From the NCBI RefSeq assembly GCF_019837165.1, contig NZ_JAGYHC010000001.1:3596001-3660000 (forward strand): a stretch of 64,000 nucleotides of DNA, in the 5' to 3' direction. The stretch comes from Virgibacillus sp. NKC19-3. GTDB taxonomy: Bacteria > Bacillota > Bacilli > Bacillales > Amphibacillaceae. Made by a program: the position numbers and the translations under genes. Within the stretch, counting starts at the first letter, position 1. Each line of letters starts with the position of its first letter. Positions 55,990 through 64,000 of this stretch are shown one piece after another. The notes below the pieces were generated by a model. The model made no database searches and was not told where the DNA came from. It saw only the letters and a program-made list of their open reading frames with translations.

Positions 55990-56817
55990 TTATCTAAACC
56001 TCTGATCCACAACGCCAGTAATTTTTTCCGTGACGAGGGATGTATCTTTAGGCACCTCTTCATCTGCTTCTTCATATTCCGATGCTCTTTCAACAAGATT
56101 GGCATCATATCCAAGCTGCTCTGCCATACCACTCATAAATTCGTAAAAGCTTTTATTTGTAGAAGGCCCTGTATTATAAATACCTGTATTATCTTGTTGC
56201 GCGAATTTCACAACAACATTAGCTAAATCTTCCACATGGACAAAGGTCCGAATTAAATCATCGCGAAAGGCAATCGGCTTACCTGAACGTAAATGATAAG
56301 CCAATTCATCTGTCAACTCATCCCATTTGCCAATTTGATTTTCCCCATAAATAGGGCCTGATCTTAGTATTACAAAGTTTGTTAATTCATTGTTAATAAA
56401 TCGCTCTGCCTTTACCTTTGCATTTGTATAATTACTATAAATATGATCATCAGGCAATGTACTTAAGGGGTCGTGTTCCGCGTACGGTCCTTTTCCCTCA
56501 CTATAAACGAAGTCGGACGAAATATAAATCAACTTCGTAGCTGGAGTGATGTGTGTTATTAAATGCAATAGGCCTTGATCGGTTAACTCGTGTTCGTTTG
56601 GTCCATTCATAACAGACCAGATGACAACATCCGGATTTTCCTTTTTAAAGAAATCGGAGAAAGATTCCGGTTCATTAATGTCCAGTTTATACAACTCGTC
56701 ATATTCAGGTTCCGTTTCCAGATACGTTCCAATGACTTCCATATCAGACTGATGTTCAAGTAATTTATAGACAGATGTTCCTACATAACCACTAGCTCCA
56801 AATACGATTATTTTCAT
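55990..56817 (-). CDS. RmlD-like NAD(P)-dependent sugar reductase / SDR
   Basis: An extended short-chain dehydrogenase of 275 residues. The Rossmann loop is KIIVFGASGYVGTSVYKLLE. YISSDFVYSEGKGPYAEHDP and the active-site Y-x-x-x-K in YSNYTNAKVKAE fit the RmlD (dTDP-4-dehydrorhamnose reductase) branch, but without rml neighbours the substrate is uncertain. The start is ATG 56817; the GTG at 56826 is part of AAGGTG. It is 18-27 bp downstream of the acyltransferase gene, so probably in one operon with it. Confidence 0.85.
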   Translation of the reverse strand: MKIIVFGASGYVGTSVYKLLEHQSDMEVIGTYLETEPEYDELYKLDINEPESFSDFFKKENPDVVIWSVMNGPNEHELTDQGLLHLITHITPATKLIYISSDFVYSEGKGPYAEHDPLSTLPDDHIYSNYTNAKVKAERFINNELTNFVILRSGPIYGENQIGKWDELTDELAYHLRSGKPIAFRDDLIRTFVHVEDLANVVVKFAQQDNTGIYNTGPSTNKSFYEFMSGMAEQLGYDANLVERASEYEEADEEVPKDTSLVTEKITGVVDQRFR

Positions 56818-56844
56818 TATGAACACCTTCCTTCTCCCTAAGCA

Positions 56845-57864
56845 TTAAGCTTTTGTTTGTGCCGATTTCTTATTTGTCTTCCCAATGTGCGCATTTTTAA
56901 TCACAGTGGCCTTTCCTTCCATGAGCGGCTGCGTTATTCCAAGAATCGGTTTACTTGATAAAACAAGCACAAGTACAGCGGAGATAATGCCAAGCCCTAT
57001 TACATCGAGTGCATTACTAATTTTAAATACATCTGCCTCCCGGAAAAATTGAATGAAAAACCCGTGCAGCAAATAGACATATAGTGTTCGTGATCCAATA
57101 GGGGTAAACCACATTTTTGAACGGGGGACCCAAGACAGAATACTAATAACCATGAGTGTTGCGATCATATAAACCCCGAGACGAGCCAACCCGCCATAAA
57201 CAGGTAATCCCAAATCAGCATAGGAGGTGGATCCAAGCAACCAGTCCGTATTAATAGCAGGAAGGTAATATACCGCTACAGCAAGTGTTGCCATGATAAA
57301 AACGGATGCTATTTTTACCCCCTTTTGTTTCACCTGCATGATCTGTTTTTCGGTAATGAAATAGCCTATTAGGAAAAATGGAAAGAAGACAAATGTGCGT
57401 GATAAACTAAACGTGTGTCCAATGTCTCCAAAATAGCCTACAATTAATCCGAGCTGAACGGCAATCATCACGCTTAATCCAGCCGGTATTTTTTTAAACC
57501 AATATAAGAGCATATGCCAGCAAAACAAGCTAATTAAGAACCACAGAGCCCACTGTGGATAAAATAGAGTCGATTGCCAATCTGCCTTTCCAATAAAGAA
57601 ATAGTATCCCGTATATAGCAATTGAAAAATGATATACGGCATGATTAATTTCTTTGCTAATTGAATGATATAATCTTTATTCCCTAAACCTTTTGCAAAA
57701 AAACCTGCCAACAAAATAAAGGCGGGCATATGGAACGTGTAAATCCACGTATAGAGTGTATTTATTCCCCTTGACTCATCGATAAAAGGCTGAATCATAT
57801 GGCCAAAGACAACAAGGAAAATCAAAAATATCCGCGCGTTATCAAAAAATGGGTTCCTTTTCAT
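56845..57864 (-). CDS. Acyltransferase-3 family membrane protein
   Basis: A 339-residue protein with about ten membrane helices. It begins KRNPFFDNARIFLIFLVVFG and has HMIQPF, with the conserved His of the acyltransferase-3 family. Such proteins O-acetylate surface sugars or peptidoglycan-linked molecules (fucose 4-O-acetylase-like). The tail is basic (AHIGKTNKKSAQTKA). The RmlD-like gene follows in the same direction, which suggests modification of a surface polysaccharide. Confidence 0.87.
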   Translation of the reverse strand: MKRNPFFDNARIFLIFLVVFGHMIQPFIDESRGINTLYTWIYTFHMPAFILLAGFFAKGLGNKDYIIQLAKKLIMPYIIFQLLYTGYYFFIGKADWQSTLFYPQWALWFLISLFCWHMLLYWFKKIPAGLSVMIAVQLGLIVGYFGDIGHTFSLSRTFVFFPFFLIGYFITEKQIMQVKQKGVKIASVFIMATLAVAVYYLPAINTDWLLGSTSYADLGLPVYGGLARLGVYMIATLMVISILSWVPRSKMWFTPIGSRTLYVYLLHGFFIQFFREADVFKISNALDVIGLGIISAVLVLVLSSKPILGITQPLMEGKATVIKNAHIGKTNKKSAQTKA

Positions 57865-58268
57865 TTACTTCTCATCCCTTTACGTTCATCTAATGGTGTA
57901 CCCCCATTCTACCCGTTTTTAGTGAAAAATACGTGCGATTTGCCTTGTTTTTATAGACTTGTAAGGGGATTGTAAATGGAATGAAAAAATATGGGCAGTT
58001 TTGTAAAAGGATTGCTGGGATTGAAACCGGCTTTGAATAACGATCCCGATTGGACCTTCTACTCTCCCGTTTTCAAATTATACTCTCCCGATTCTAGCTT
58101 CTGCTCTCCCGAATTCGAAATGCTCTCTCCCGATTCCAGCTTCTGCTCTCCCGAATTCGAAATGCTCTCTCCCGATTCCAGCTTCTGCTTTCCCGAATTC
58201 GAAATGCTCTCTCCCGATTTGGCTGTTTGCTCTCCCGATTCCTGGATTTCCTCAAATGATAACTTGTT
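57865..58268. other. 404-bp gap between ku and the acyltransferase gene
   Basis: Half of it is the 21-bp array (58042-58251). The rest is the acyltransferase gene's upstream region. A plus-strand frame through the array is an effect of the 21-bp period. Confidence 0.6.
58042..58251. repeat. Tandem array of 10 units, exact 21-bp period (TCTCCCG family)
   Basis: TCTCCCG begins at 58063, 58084, 58105, 58126, 58147, 58168, 58189 (TTTCCCG), 58210 and 58231, with a degenerate unit at 58042. Units alternate between GAATTCGAAATGC and GATTCCAGCTTCTGC continuations, giving a 42-bp super-repeat. It shares its core with the hemQ array at 42404 but not its variable parts. It lies 17 bp beyond the 3' end of ku. 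Confidence 0.92.
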
Positions 58269-59120
58269 TTATGTCGCCTTTTTCTTCTTTTTGGTTGCCG
58301 TTGTCTTTTTCTTGGGTTGTTTTGGTTTCGGCTTATCTTTTTTCGCTTTATCCAGCGAGGCTTCCAGTGCCCCCATTAAATCAGTAACGTTATCCGGAGT
58401 TTGCTTTCCTTTGTCGTCAGCTGTGGTTGTTGCTTCTTCATTATTTTTCTTTTCCTCGATTAATTCCAATAACGCCGTTCGGTAATTGTCCTTGTATTTT
58501 TCCGGGTCGAATTCGGTTGTTAACTGGTCGATGAGCATTTTTGCTGTATCCAGTTCTTTCTGCGCTGTTGTTACCTCATCAGGGACATTCGGGACATCTC
58601 CTACGTCGCGTACTTCATCCGGGTAATGGATCGTTTCAACTACCAATGTATTTTCATACACGCGTATTACTGCCAACTGCTCTTTTGATCGGATCATCAT
58701 TTTTGCAATACCAATTTTCCCGGTGTCCTTCAGGGAATTGCGCAATAATCCATAAGCATTACCCCCACCTTCGTTCGGTGACAGGTAATAGCTTTTTTCA
58801 AAGTAGATTGGGTCAATCTCTTCCAACTTTACGAAGTCAACAATTTCAACTGCTTTATCCTTTTGTTCCTTTTGTAATTCCTTCAATTCCTCGTCGTCTA
58901 AAATCACAAATTTATTTTTGGCATATTCATATGCTTTCACAATATCGTCGCTTCCTACTTCCTTATCACAATTCGGGCAGACTTTCTCGTATTTAATCGG
59001 TGTTTCGCATTCTTTGTGCAATTGCCGTAATTTGACATCCTTGTTTTCCGTAGCGGCATGCATTTTCACAGGGATATTGACAAGCCCAAAGCTGATCGAA
59101 CCCTTCCACATCGTATGCAT
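58269..59120 (-). CDS. ku: Non-homologous end-joining protein Ku
   Basis: Bacterial Ku binds DNA double-strand ends as a homodimer and recruits LigD. The protein starts MHTMWKGSISFGLVNIPVKM. ECETPIKYEKVCPNCDKEV and the central beta-barrel are standard. The C-terminus is a long lysine-rich tail (KPKPKQPKKKTTATKKKKK), which in other species helps DNA binding and sliding. It is 283 residues from ATG 59120, 9 nt after AAGGAGG. It is divergent from ligD. Confidence 0.95.
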   Translation of the reverse strand: MHTMWKGSISFGLVNIPVKMHAATENKDVKLRQLHKECETPIKYEKVCPNCDKEVGSDDIVKAYEYAKNKFVILDDEELKELQKEQKDKAVEIVDFVKLEEIDPIYFEKSYYLSPNEGGGNAYGLLRNSLKDTGKIGIAKMMIRSKEQLAVIRVYENTLVVETIHYPDEVRDVGDVPNVPDEVTTAQKELDTAKMLIDQLTTEFDPEKYKDNYRTALLELIEEKKNNEEATTTADDKGKQTPDNVTDLMGALEASLDKAKKDKPKPKQPKKKTTATKKKKKAT

Positions 59121-59144
59121 GGAATAAAACCTCCTTTTTTCTAT

Positions 59145-59173
59145 TAGTTTGGCTTTATGGAACATTTTTATCC
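59145..59173 (-). promoter_or_regulatory. Candidate sigma-G promoter of ku
   Basis: GGATA (59173-59169) and CAAACTA (59151-59145) are 17 bp apart, close to the forespore sigma-G pattern (GHATR / CATnHTA) with one mismatch in each box. B. subtilis ku is expressed in the forespore under sigma-G. Confidence 0.5.
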
Positions 59174-59181
59174 TACAGCGG

Positions 59182-59210
59182 GTTTATTTTGGTGAAATTG
59201 AGCCATGATA
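59182..59210 (+). promoter_or_regulatory. Candidate sigma-G promoter of ligD
   Basis: GTTTA (59182-59186) and CATGATA (59204-59210) are 17 bp apart; the -10 fits the sigma-G pattern fully and the -35 has one mismatch. The ligD start follows 23 bp later, with its ribosome binding site in between. Confidence 0.5.
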
Positions 59211-59233
59211 CATCAAGAAGGGAGCTGTTTTTA

Positions 59234-61051
59234 GTGGATATGATGAAACCGATAGTAAGCGCTGAAAAACCAATCGGCAACGAATGGTTATATGAGGTTA
59301 AGTATGATGGTTTTCGCTGTGTTTTGCATTGGAACCTCCCTGAAACCGGTAATAGAAATATTTATCTTACAAGTAAAAATAATACAGATTTAACGGCTAA
59401 TTTTCCGGAGATTGTAGCATTTTGCCAGGAACACGAGGCGCTCGTTAAACCTTTTCTTCCACTCCAATTGGACGGGGAATTAGTAGTTTTAAATCATGCT
59501 TTTCAAGCAGACTTTTCCTCGATTCAGAAAAGAGGGCGGTTAAAAAATAATTCCTCCATTCAACGCGCAGCAGCATCGAGACCAGCCAGCTTATTGGTAT
59601 TCGATCTAGTACAATACAGGGGAACAGACTGCACGAAGAAATCTATTCAACATCGAAAAGCACTGCTTGCTGACATTTATGCCGTAATGGGAAGGAATAA
59701 TCGGGTTGATTTTATCCAAACTTATGATAATCCGGATGAATTAGGTACCATCATTTTTGACTATAAAGCAGAAGGGATGATTGCGAAGCGGAAAAATAGT
59801 GTCTATCATTCCGGAAAAGATCATAATGACTGGTTCAAGATAAAAAATTGGCGAAAGGTTTTTGGATTTCTGACCCATTATAACCCGGAGAATGATTATT
59901 TCACCGTAAGTATTTATGACAATGATGTTGAAAGACAAATAGGAAAATGCAAGCACGGGCTAGGTGATGAATCCGTTCAAGCCTTACAGCAGATTTTTAC
60001 AACCAAGGGAGAAAACGTACATAATGGCTACAGGCTCCCGCCAGCTATTTGTGCCGCTATTCATACCCTTGATTTGTACAAAGAAGAACTACGCGAACCG
60101 GAATTTGATAAATTATTACCGAATATGAAAGCGACGGATTGTACGATGGAAAGATTGGAACTCGATATGGCAATGCTTCCGTCAACTATCAACCTCACAA
60201 ATACAGATAAACTTTTTTGGCCGGATGTAGGTCTGACAAAAGGAGATTTGCTTATTTACATACGAGAAATTGCGCCATATATGCTCCCCTTTCTCAACGG
60301 GCGTACACTGACTGTGATTCGTTCCCCTGATGGGGTGTGTGAGGAGCACTTCTTTCAGAAACATTTGCCGGATTATGCGCCTTCTTTTGTGGACAGTGTT
60401 GAGGTAGATGGGCAGAATCGTATCGTATGTAATAATCTGGAGGCTCTAGTGTGGTTCGCCAATCATGGCACAGTGGAATATCATATTCCATTCCAGATGA
60501 CTCAACATGAAGAGCCTAGCGAAATCGCCTTTGACTTGGATCCACCTGATAAAGACAGATTTGATTTGGCCATTCAAGCGGCCAAGATTATAAAGCCACT
60601 GCTTGATGATTTGGATCTCATTTCTTTTGTTAAAACATCCGGAAACAAGGGGTTGCAAATTCATATTCCAATCCCTACCGGAAGGATGACCTATGAGGAG
60701 ACTGCTATATTCACAGAGGCAATTGCCCGAACAGTTGAAAATGCTTATCCCGATTTGTTTACAACCGAACGGATGAAGAAAAATAGACATGGCCGCCTGT
60801 ATATTGATTACCTTCAGCATGGAAGAGATAAAACGCTAATAGCCCCCTATTCTCCCAGGAAAACAAACCTGGCAACGATTGCCACTCCGCTGTTTTGGGA
60901 AGAGGTAAAAGATGGACTGGACCCAGGTCAATTCACGATTTCCAACGCGATTAAGCGTATCAAAACATTGGGATGTCCTTTTGCTTCGTATTTTGATGTT
61001 GCCAGAAAACAGTATTTAGATAGCGTATTAGACCTTGTACGAGGAGATTGA
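59234..61051 (+). CDS. ligD: ATP-dependent DNA ligase LigD (ligase-polymerase form)
   Basis: The 605-residue enzyme joins Ku-bound ends. The ligase domain comes first: adenylated lysine in YEVKYDGFRCVLH, LDGELVVLN, EGMIAKRKNSVYHSGKDHND and WFKIKNW. The polymerase/primase domain fills the second half, with TNTDKLFWPDVGLTKGDLL, catalytic aspartates in IAFDLDPPDKDRF and KTSGNKGLQIHIPIP. There is no phosphoesterase domain, as in B. subtilis LigD. The start is the GTG at 59234, 8 nt after AAGGGAGC; the longer frame from 59189 lacks a site. Confidence 0.94.
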   Translation: MDMMKPIVSAEKPIGNEWLYEVKYDGFRCVLHWNLPETGNRNIYLTSKNNTDLTANFPEIVAFCQEHEALVKPFLPLQLDGELVVLNHAFQADFSSIQKRGRLKNNSSIQRAAASRPASLLVFDLVQYRGTDCTKKSIQHRKALLADIYAVMGRNNRVDFIQTYDNPDELGTIIFDYKAEGMIAKRKNSVYHSGKDHNDWFKIKNWRKVFGFLTHYNPENDYFTVSIYDNDVERQIGKCKHGLGDESVQALQQIFTTKGENVHNGYRLPPAICAAIHTLDLYKEELREPEFDKLLPNMKATDCTMERLELDMAMLPSTINLTNTDKLFWPDVGLTKGDLLIYIREIAPYMLPFLNGRTLTVIRSPDGVCEEHFFQKHLPDYAPSFVDSVEVDGQNRIVCNNLEALVWFANHGTVEYHIPFQMTQHEEPSEIAFDLDPPDKDRFDLAIQAAKIIKPLLDDLDLISFVKTSGNKGLQIHIPIPTGRMTYEETAIFTEAIARTVENAYPDLFTTERMKKNRHGRLYIDYLQHGRDKTLIAPYSPRKTNLATIATPLFWEEVKDGLDPGQFTISNAIKRIKTLGCPFASYFDVARKQYLDSVLDLVRGD

Positions 61052-61122
61052 AGAATAGCCGCTCCTAGTCAATCAGGAGCGACTATGCTGCTTACAATGA
61101 AACATTTTCTTCTATTCACGCA

Positions 61123-62712
61123 TCAATCTTCTTCCAACGTTACGTCTCTCAAAAACGGAAAACTGCTTGGATATTGATAAAACCCATCTACTTCATCCTG
61201 CAGTCCTGCCAGAAGGACGGAATGATAAATTGGCACAATTGGAGCCTCGTCAATAATAATTTGTTGTGCCTCTCTATACAAATCAAGCCTTTCATCTTCA
61301 TCAATCGTTTGTCTCGCCTGCTCCAGCAAATCATCTACTTCATCATTACTGAAAAATGATCGGTTCCCGGGCGCACCAGCATTTTCCGAATGAAACATTG
61401 GATACAGTCCATAATCGGCATCCAGTGTCACCGTTCCCCAGCTTCCAACAAACATATCGGTTTCCCCATCGGCGGTTCGGTCCAGGTAGGCCCCTTTTTC
61501 CATCATTTCTACTTCCAGGTTAATACCTATTTCACTTAATTGTGCCTGCACGACTTCTGCTATATCTGAAGTCGTCCGGTCATTGGTAGCAATGGTTGCC
61601 GTAAACCCATCTCCATATCCGGCTTCATCAAGCAGCTGTTTCGCCTCATCCAAATCATACTCTAGTGGGGTTAATTCGTCGCTATGACCAAAAACGGTTG
61701 GCGCAAGCGGACCTTCAGCCGGCAAAGCAACACCATCGGTTACTCCATCGATGATGAGCTCATTATCAATTGCCATCGCTATTGCACGGCGGATACGAGG
61801 ATCATCAAAAGGCTCCTGTTCCGTATTCATCCCCACATAGGTCAAGTTTGAGCTTTCCGATTGTTTGACATGAGTGCCTTCGTTGCCATCGATTTGTGCG
61901 ATATCATCTGCATTTACCGGATAATTAATATCGGCTTCTCCTGTTTCAAGCTCTGCAATTCGCGTCAAATCCTCCGGCACCACTTTAAATGTAACCGAAT
62001 CTACCTTGGCCTCTTCTCCCCAATAATCCTCATTTTTCACCAGGGTAATATTTTCTCCGTGGGATCGGTCTTCATATTTAAAATAACCGGTACCGACTGG
62101 ATTTTCATTTACCGATGTGAAAGGCTCTTCCCCATTTTCAACGGCTTCATAATCAGCTTCTATGGATTCGAGAGTAATGATATGTCCTCCAGGATGAGCC
62201 AGATGAAGAGGTAGTGCAGAAAATGGATATGCTGTCGTTATCTCCACCGTATATTCATCCGTTACCTCTACAGTATCAATCATGTCATAAAGAAATGCCA
62301 GTGGAGATCCAATATCCGGATCCATGACACGATCCAAATTTGCTTTTACCACTTCGGCATTCAATTCGGAGCCATCATGAAAGGTCACACCTTCTCTAAT
62401 TTGAGCTTCCCAAACCGTATCTTCAATTTGCTCGAAGCTCTCCGCTAAAGCAGGTTGCAACTCCAGGTCTGTATCCAAAGCGACCAATGTATCATACATA
62501 GCGTTCATGACGTACAATGAATTTCCGTCATTTGCCGCGTGTGGATCAAGCGAAACGGGATCAGATGCCAAATCCACGACTAAATCTCCTCCCTCTGCTT
62601 CTGTTTCATTTTCATTAGTGCCCTCTTCATTTGTTGTATCAGGCTCTTCGGCACATGCCGTTACGATAAGTAATGCCATAAAAAGCATTGATATGACTTT
62701 GTACTTTCTCAT
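61123..62712 (-). CDS. ABC transporter substrate-binding lipoprotein, peptide/glutathione type (SBP_bac_5)
   Basis: A 529-residue extracellular binding protein. The signal peptide ends in a lipobox (LIVTACAEE, Cys lipidated), followed by an acidic linker. VSLDPHAANDGNSLYVMNAM is the family start and FHDGSELNAEVVKANLDRVM the signature region. Such proteins feed oligopeptides, glutathione or nickel to Dpp/Gsi-type permeases. No permease or ATPase gene is adjacent, so it is an orphan in this window. The start at 62712 follows AAGGAGG by 6 nt. Confidence 0.9.
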   Translation of the reverse strand: MRKYKVISMLFMALLIVTACAEEPDTTNEEGTNENETEAEGGDLVVDLASDPVSLDPHAANDGNSLYVMNAMYDTLVALDTDLELQPALAESFEQIEDTVWEAQIREGVTFHDGSELNAEVVKANLDRVMDPDIGSPLAFLYDMIDTVEVTDEYTVEITTAYPFSALPLHLAHPGGHIITLESIEADYEAVENGEEPFTSVNENPVGTGYFKYEDRSHGENITLVKNEDYWGEEAKVDSVTFKVVPEDLTRIAELETGEADINYPVNADDIAQIDGNEGTHVKQSESSNLTYVGMNTEQEPFDDPRIRRAIAMAIDNELIIDGVTDGVALPAEGPLAPTVFGHSDELTPLEYDLDEAKQLLDEAGYGDGFTATIATNDRTTSDIAEVVQAQLSEIGINLEVEMMEKGAYLDRTADGETDMFVGSWGTVTLDADYGLYPMFHSENAGAPGNRSFFSNDEVDDLLEQARQTIDEDERLDLYREAQQIIIDEAPIVPIYHSVLLAGLQDEVDGFYQYPSSFPFLRDVTLEED

Positions 62713-63299
62713 GGATATCCTCCTTATTATTCTATGTCGGCTAACATTACCTTTACTTTTTCCTAAAAATAGCATTTGTGACGTCCCTTTTCAGAACTGT
62801 CAGCTATAAAGGGCGAAAAAAGCCATACGTATCCCGTTGAATGAAATTTGCGTTTTAAATTTTTTATTATGGTCACGCAAAATGAGCTAATACAGCAGAG
62901 ATAGTATTGAATGCGTTTTTAACGCACGACAAAAATGCCCTTTATATATAACGATGCTGGCTGATTTCAATGTTATGTAATAATCAGACTGAAACATGCT
63001 TTACGACATCCCTTCCCCCCTTATCAATTGAATCGTTGTCTTATGACCCATTATATGCAAATTATCATGTATAGTTCATGCATATAATTCCGATAAGATT
63101 AGTAAGACTAAGCCAAAACTAAAATACAATGATCTAGTGAAAGTGTCAAGGAAATGATTTCCTACCAAGCGTCATGTGCAAAGGGAATTCATTCAAGGAA
63201 GTTGGCATATGACATTATACGGGGCCTCCATATAATAAACTTTCCACCTGAATAAATTCCCTCTATTGAAACTTATGACCAAACCTTAGAAGAAAAAGC
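62713..63299. other. 587-bp intergenic region
   Basis: Next to the binding-protein gene there is a CCCTTT/AAAGGG hairpin (about 62783-62812). The remainder is AT-rich with no gene, terminator or riboswitch that I can support. Confidence 0.5.
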
Positions 63300-64000
63300 T
63301 TATACTTGAGTTTCTGGATCCTCTTCTCCTTGATCTATTTCTAATGCACCTTCCACAGCTGTTGCGAAAAAAGTTCCTCCCGATACGTCTTTGACATTAT
63401 GAACAACGACGAATGCTTCTGCATCAATTTCCCGCACTAGTCGTTTTAATGTTAAAAGCCGATGAGAACGAACAACGACATATAACGCTTGCCTTTCTTC
63501 TCCGGTATACGTGCCCGAACCGTGAAAATACGTAGCACTGGAGCCCATTTCTTTTGTAATTTTCTTGGCGATCGCTTTGCTTTTTGGAGAAATGATATTC
63601 ACAGCTTTCTTTGCATCAAAGCCTCCCAGCAGATAGTCACTGGCTACTTTACCAGTGAACAAAGCAATAATCGTGTACATGGTATATAAAGGCCCGATAA
63701 CCAATACACCGGCCACAACGATGATGGCATCCATAATGAACGTCGATGTCACAATGTTCCAGCCAAAACTCTGATGGCATATTCTTGCTATGATGGACGT
63801 TCCTCCAATAGAGCTTCCTGCCTGAATGATTAAACCAAACCCCAACCCCATAACTAAACCTGCAAAGATGGCTGCAACAAGCGGGTCATCAATTGGCTGA
63901 CCTAAATTCTCCGTTAGATAAATAAATAAGGACAAGAGCGGAACGTTGATCATGGTTTTGTAAACCATATGACGTGGCAAATATTTAAAACTTATGCCTA
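63300..64000 (-). CDS. YitT family membrane protein (DUF161 + DUF2179), cut by window edge
   Basis: The visible 233 codons comprise the later membrane helices (MGLGFGLIIQAGSSIGGTSI, then IARICHQSFGWNIVTSTF), and the C-terminal cytoplasmic DUF2179 domain (ALYVVVRSHRLLTLKRLVRE, IDAEAFVVVHNVKDVSGG). The frame stays open through the edge, reading ISFKYLPRHMVYKT, which corresponds to the middle of full-length YitT proteins (about 280-290 residues). Hence roughly 50-60 N-terminal residues lie outside. Function is unknown. Confidence 0.87.
   Translation of the reverse strand, partial: GISFKYLPRHMVYKTMINVPLLSLFIYLTENLGQPIDDPLVAAIFAGLVMGLGFGLIIQAGSSIGGTSIIARICHQSFGWNIVTSTFIMDAIIVVAGVLVIGPLYTMYTIIALFTGKVASDYLLGGFDAKKAVNIISPKSKAIAKKITKEMGSSATYFHGSGTYTGEERQALYVVVRSHRLLTLKRLVREIDAEAFVVVHNVKDVSGGTFFATAVEGALEIDQGEEDPETQV

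Noticed and set aside
57991-58485. 164-codon plus-strand frame over the ku array
   Set aside because: It overlaps the ku 3' end on the opposite strand and repeats the array; no homologous domain is visible.
62776-62900. T-box or other riboswitch upstream of the binding-protein gene
   Set aside because: A CCCTTT/AAAGGG hairpin is present but no conserved riboswitch core was recognised.

Overview
The window is a continuous piece of chromosome from an endospore-forming, low-GC Firmicute. Gene order follows the Bacillus subtilis ywl-spoIIR-prfA-rho-pyrG-fadF-argS-ywhD-ywfO-pta-hemQ-gerQ backbone closely. The sporulation genes (spoIIR, spo0F, gerQ, a pbpG-type PBP), RpoE delta, HemQ, LipL and YwlE all point to Bacillaceae. 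The departures from Bacillus, the many intergenic hairpin elements and the acidic proteins suggest the Oceanobacillus/Virgibacillus/Lentibacillus group; that placement is inference. No rRNA, tRNA or CRISPR array was seen.

Layout. 1-4.6 kb: ywlG, ywlE (arginine phosphatase), mntP, ywlC/sua5, an acetyltransferase-like gene and spoIIR, all on the minus strand. 4.75-5.2 kb: a non-coding element with inverted termini. 5.3-11.4 kb: prmC, prfA, an interloper NERD-domain gene bracketed by two 21-bp-period repeat arrays, tdk, a zinc-free type B L31 gene and rho. 11.9-17.7 kb: glpX, murA, fsa/tal, spo0F and pyrG, with a recognisable pyrG attenuator leader. 17.8-22.2 kb: an accessory island that splits pyrG from rpoE. 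It holds an IS200/IS605-type element with intact tnpB and collapsed tnpA, a DUF6241-like gene, two mosaic YcxB-like paralogues and an IS256 relic. 22.3-31.4 kb: rpoE, then a beta-oxidation block (TetR regulator, two acyl-CoA dehydrogenases, 3-hydroxyacyl-CoA dehydrogenase, thiolase, FadF) with two similar palindromic operators. 31.5-44.4 kb: argS-ywiB, a class A PBP, ywhD, a 52-bp tandem repeat, ywgA-ywfO, a MITE-like element, lipL, pta, hemQ, gerQ, ywdK and ywdI.

44.5-64 kb is less conserved and partly decaying. It holds an AarF-type kinase with a phasin-like protein, a YjiH transporter, a small barrel-sandwich protein, a frameshifted aldo/keto reductase, GNAT, DUF3995 and STM3941-like genes, an XRE regulator with a membrane partner, and several small membrane proteins. 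A nucleoside kinase-like ATPase, an RmlD-like reductase and an acyltransferase follow. The region ends with a divergent ku/ligD NHEJ pair with sigma-G-like promoters, an orphan peptide-type binding lipoprotein and a YitT protein cut by the right edge.

How it fits together: the backbone covers translation termination (prfA/prmC), transcription termination (rho), central carbon and CTP synthesis, entry into sporulation (spo0F, spoIIR), germination (gerQ), spore DNA repair (ku/ligD) and fatty-acid breakdown under TetR-type control. The most unusual signals are the strict 21-bp-period arrays (four arrays in two sequence families), always at gene edges, and the mosaic paralogues in the pyrG-rpoE island. 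Starts were moved downstream of the longest frame wherever a Shine-Dalgarno sequence decided it; many longest frames begin at a GTG that is itself part of an AGAGGTG ribosome binding site.
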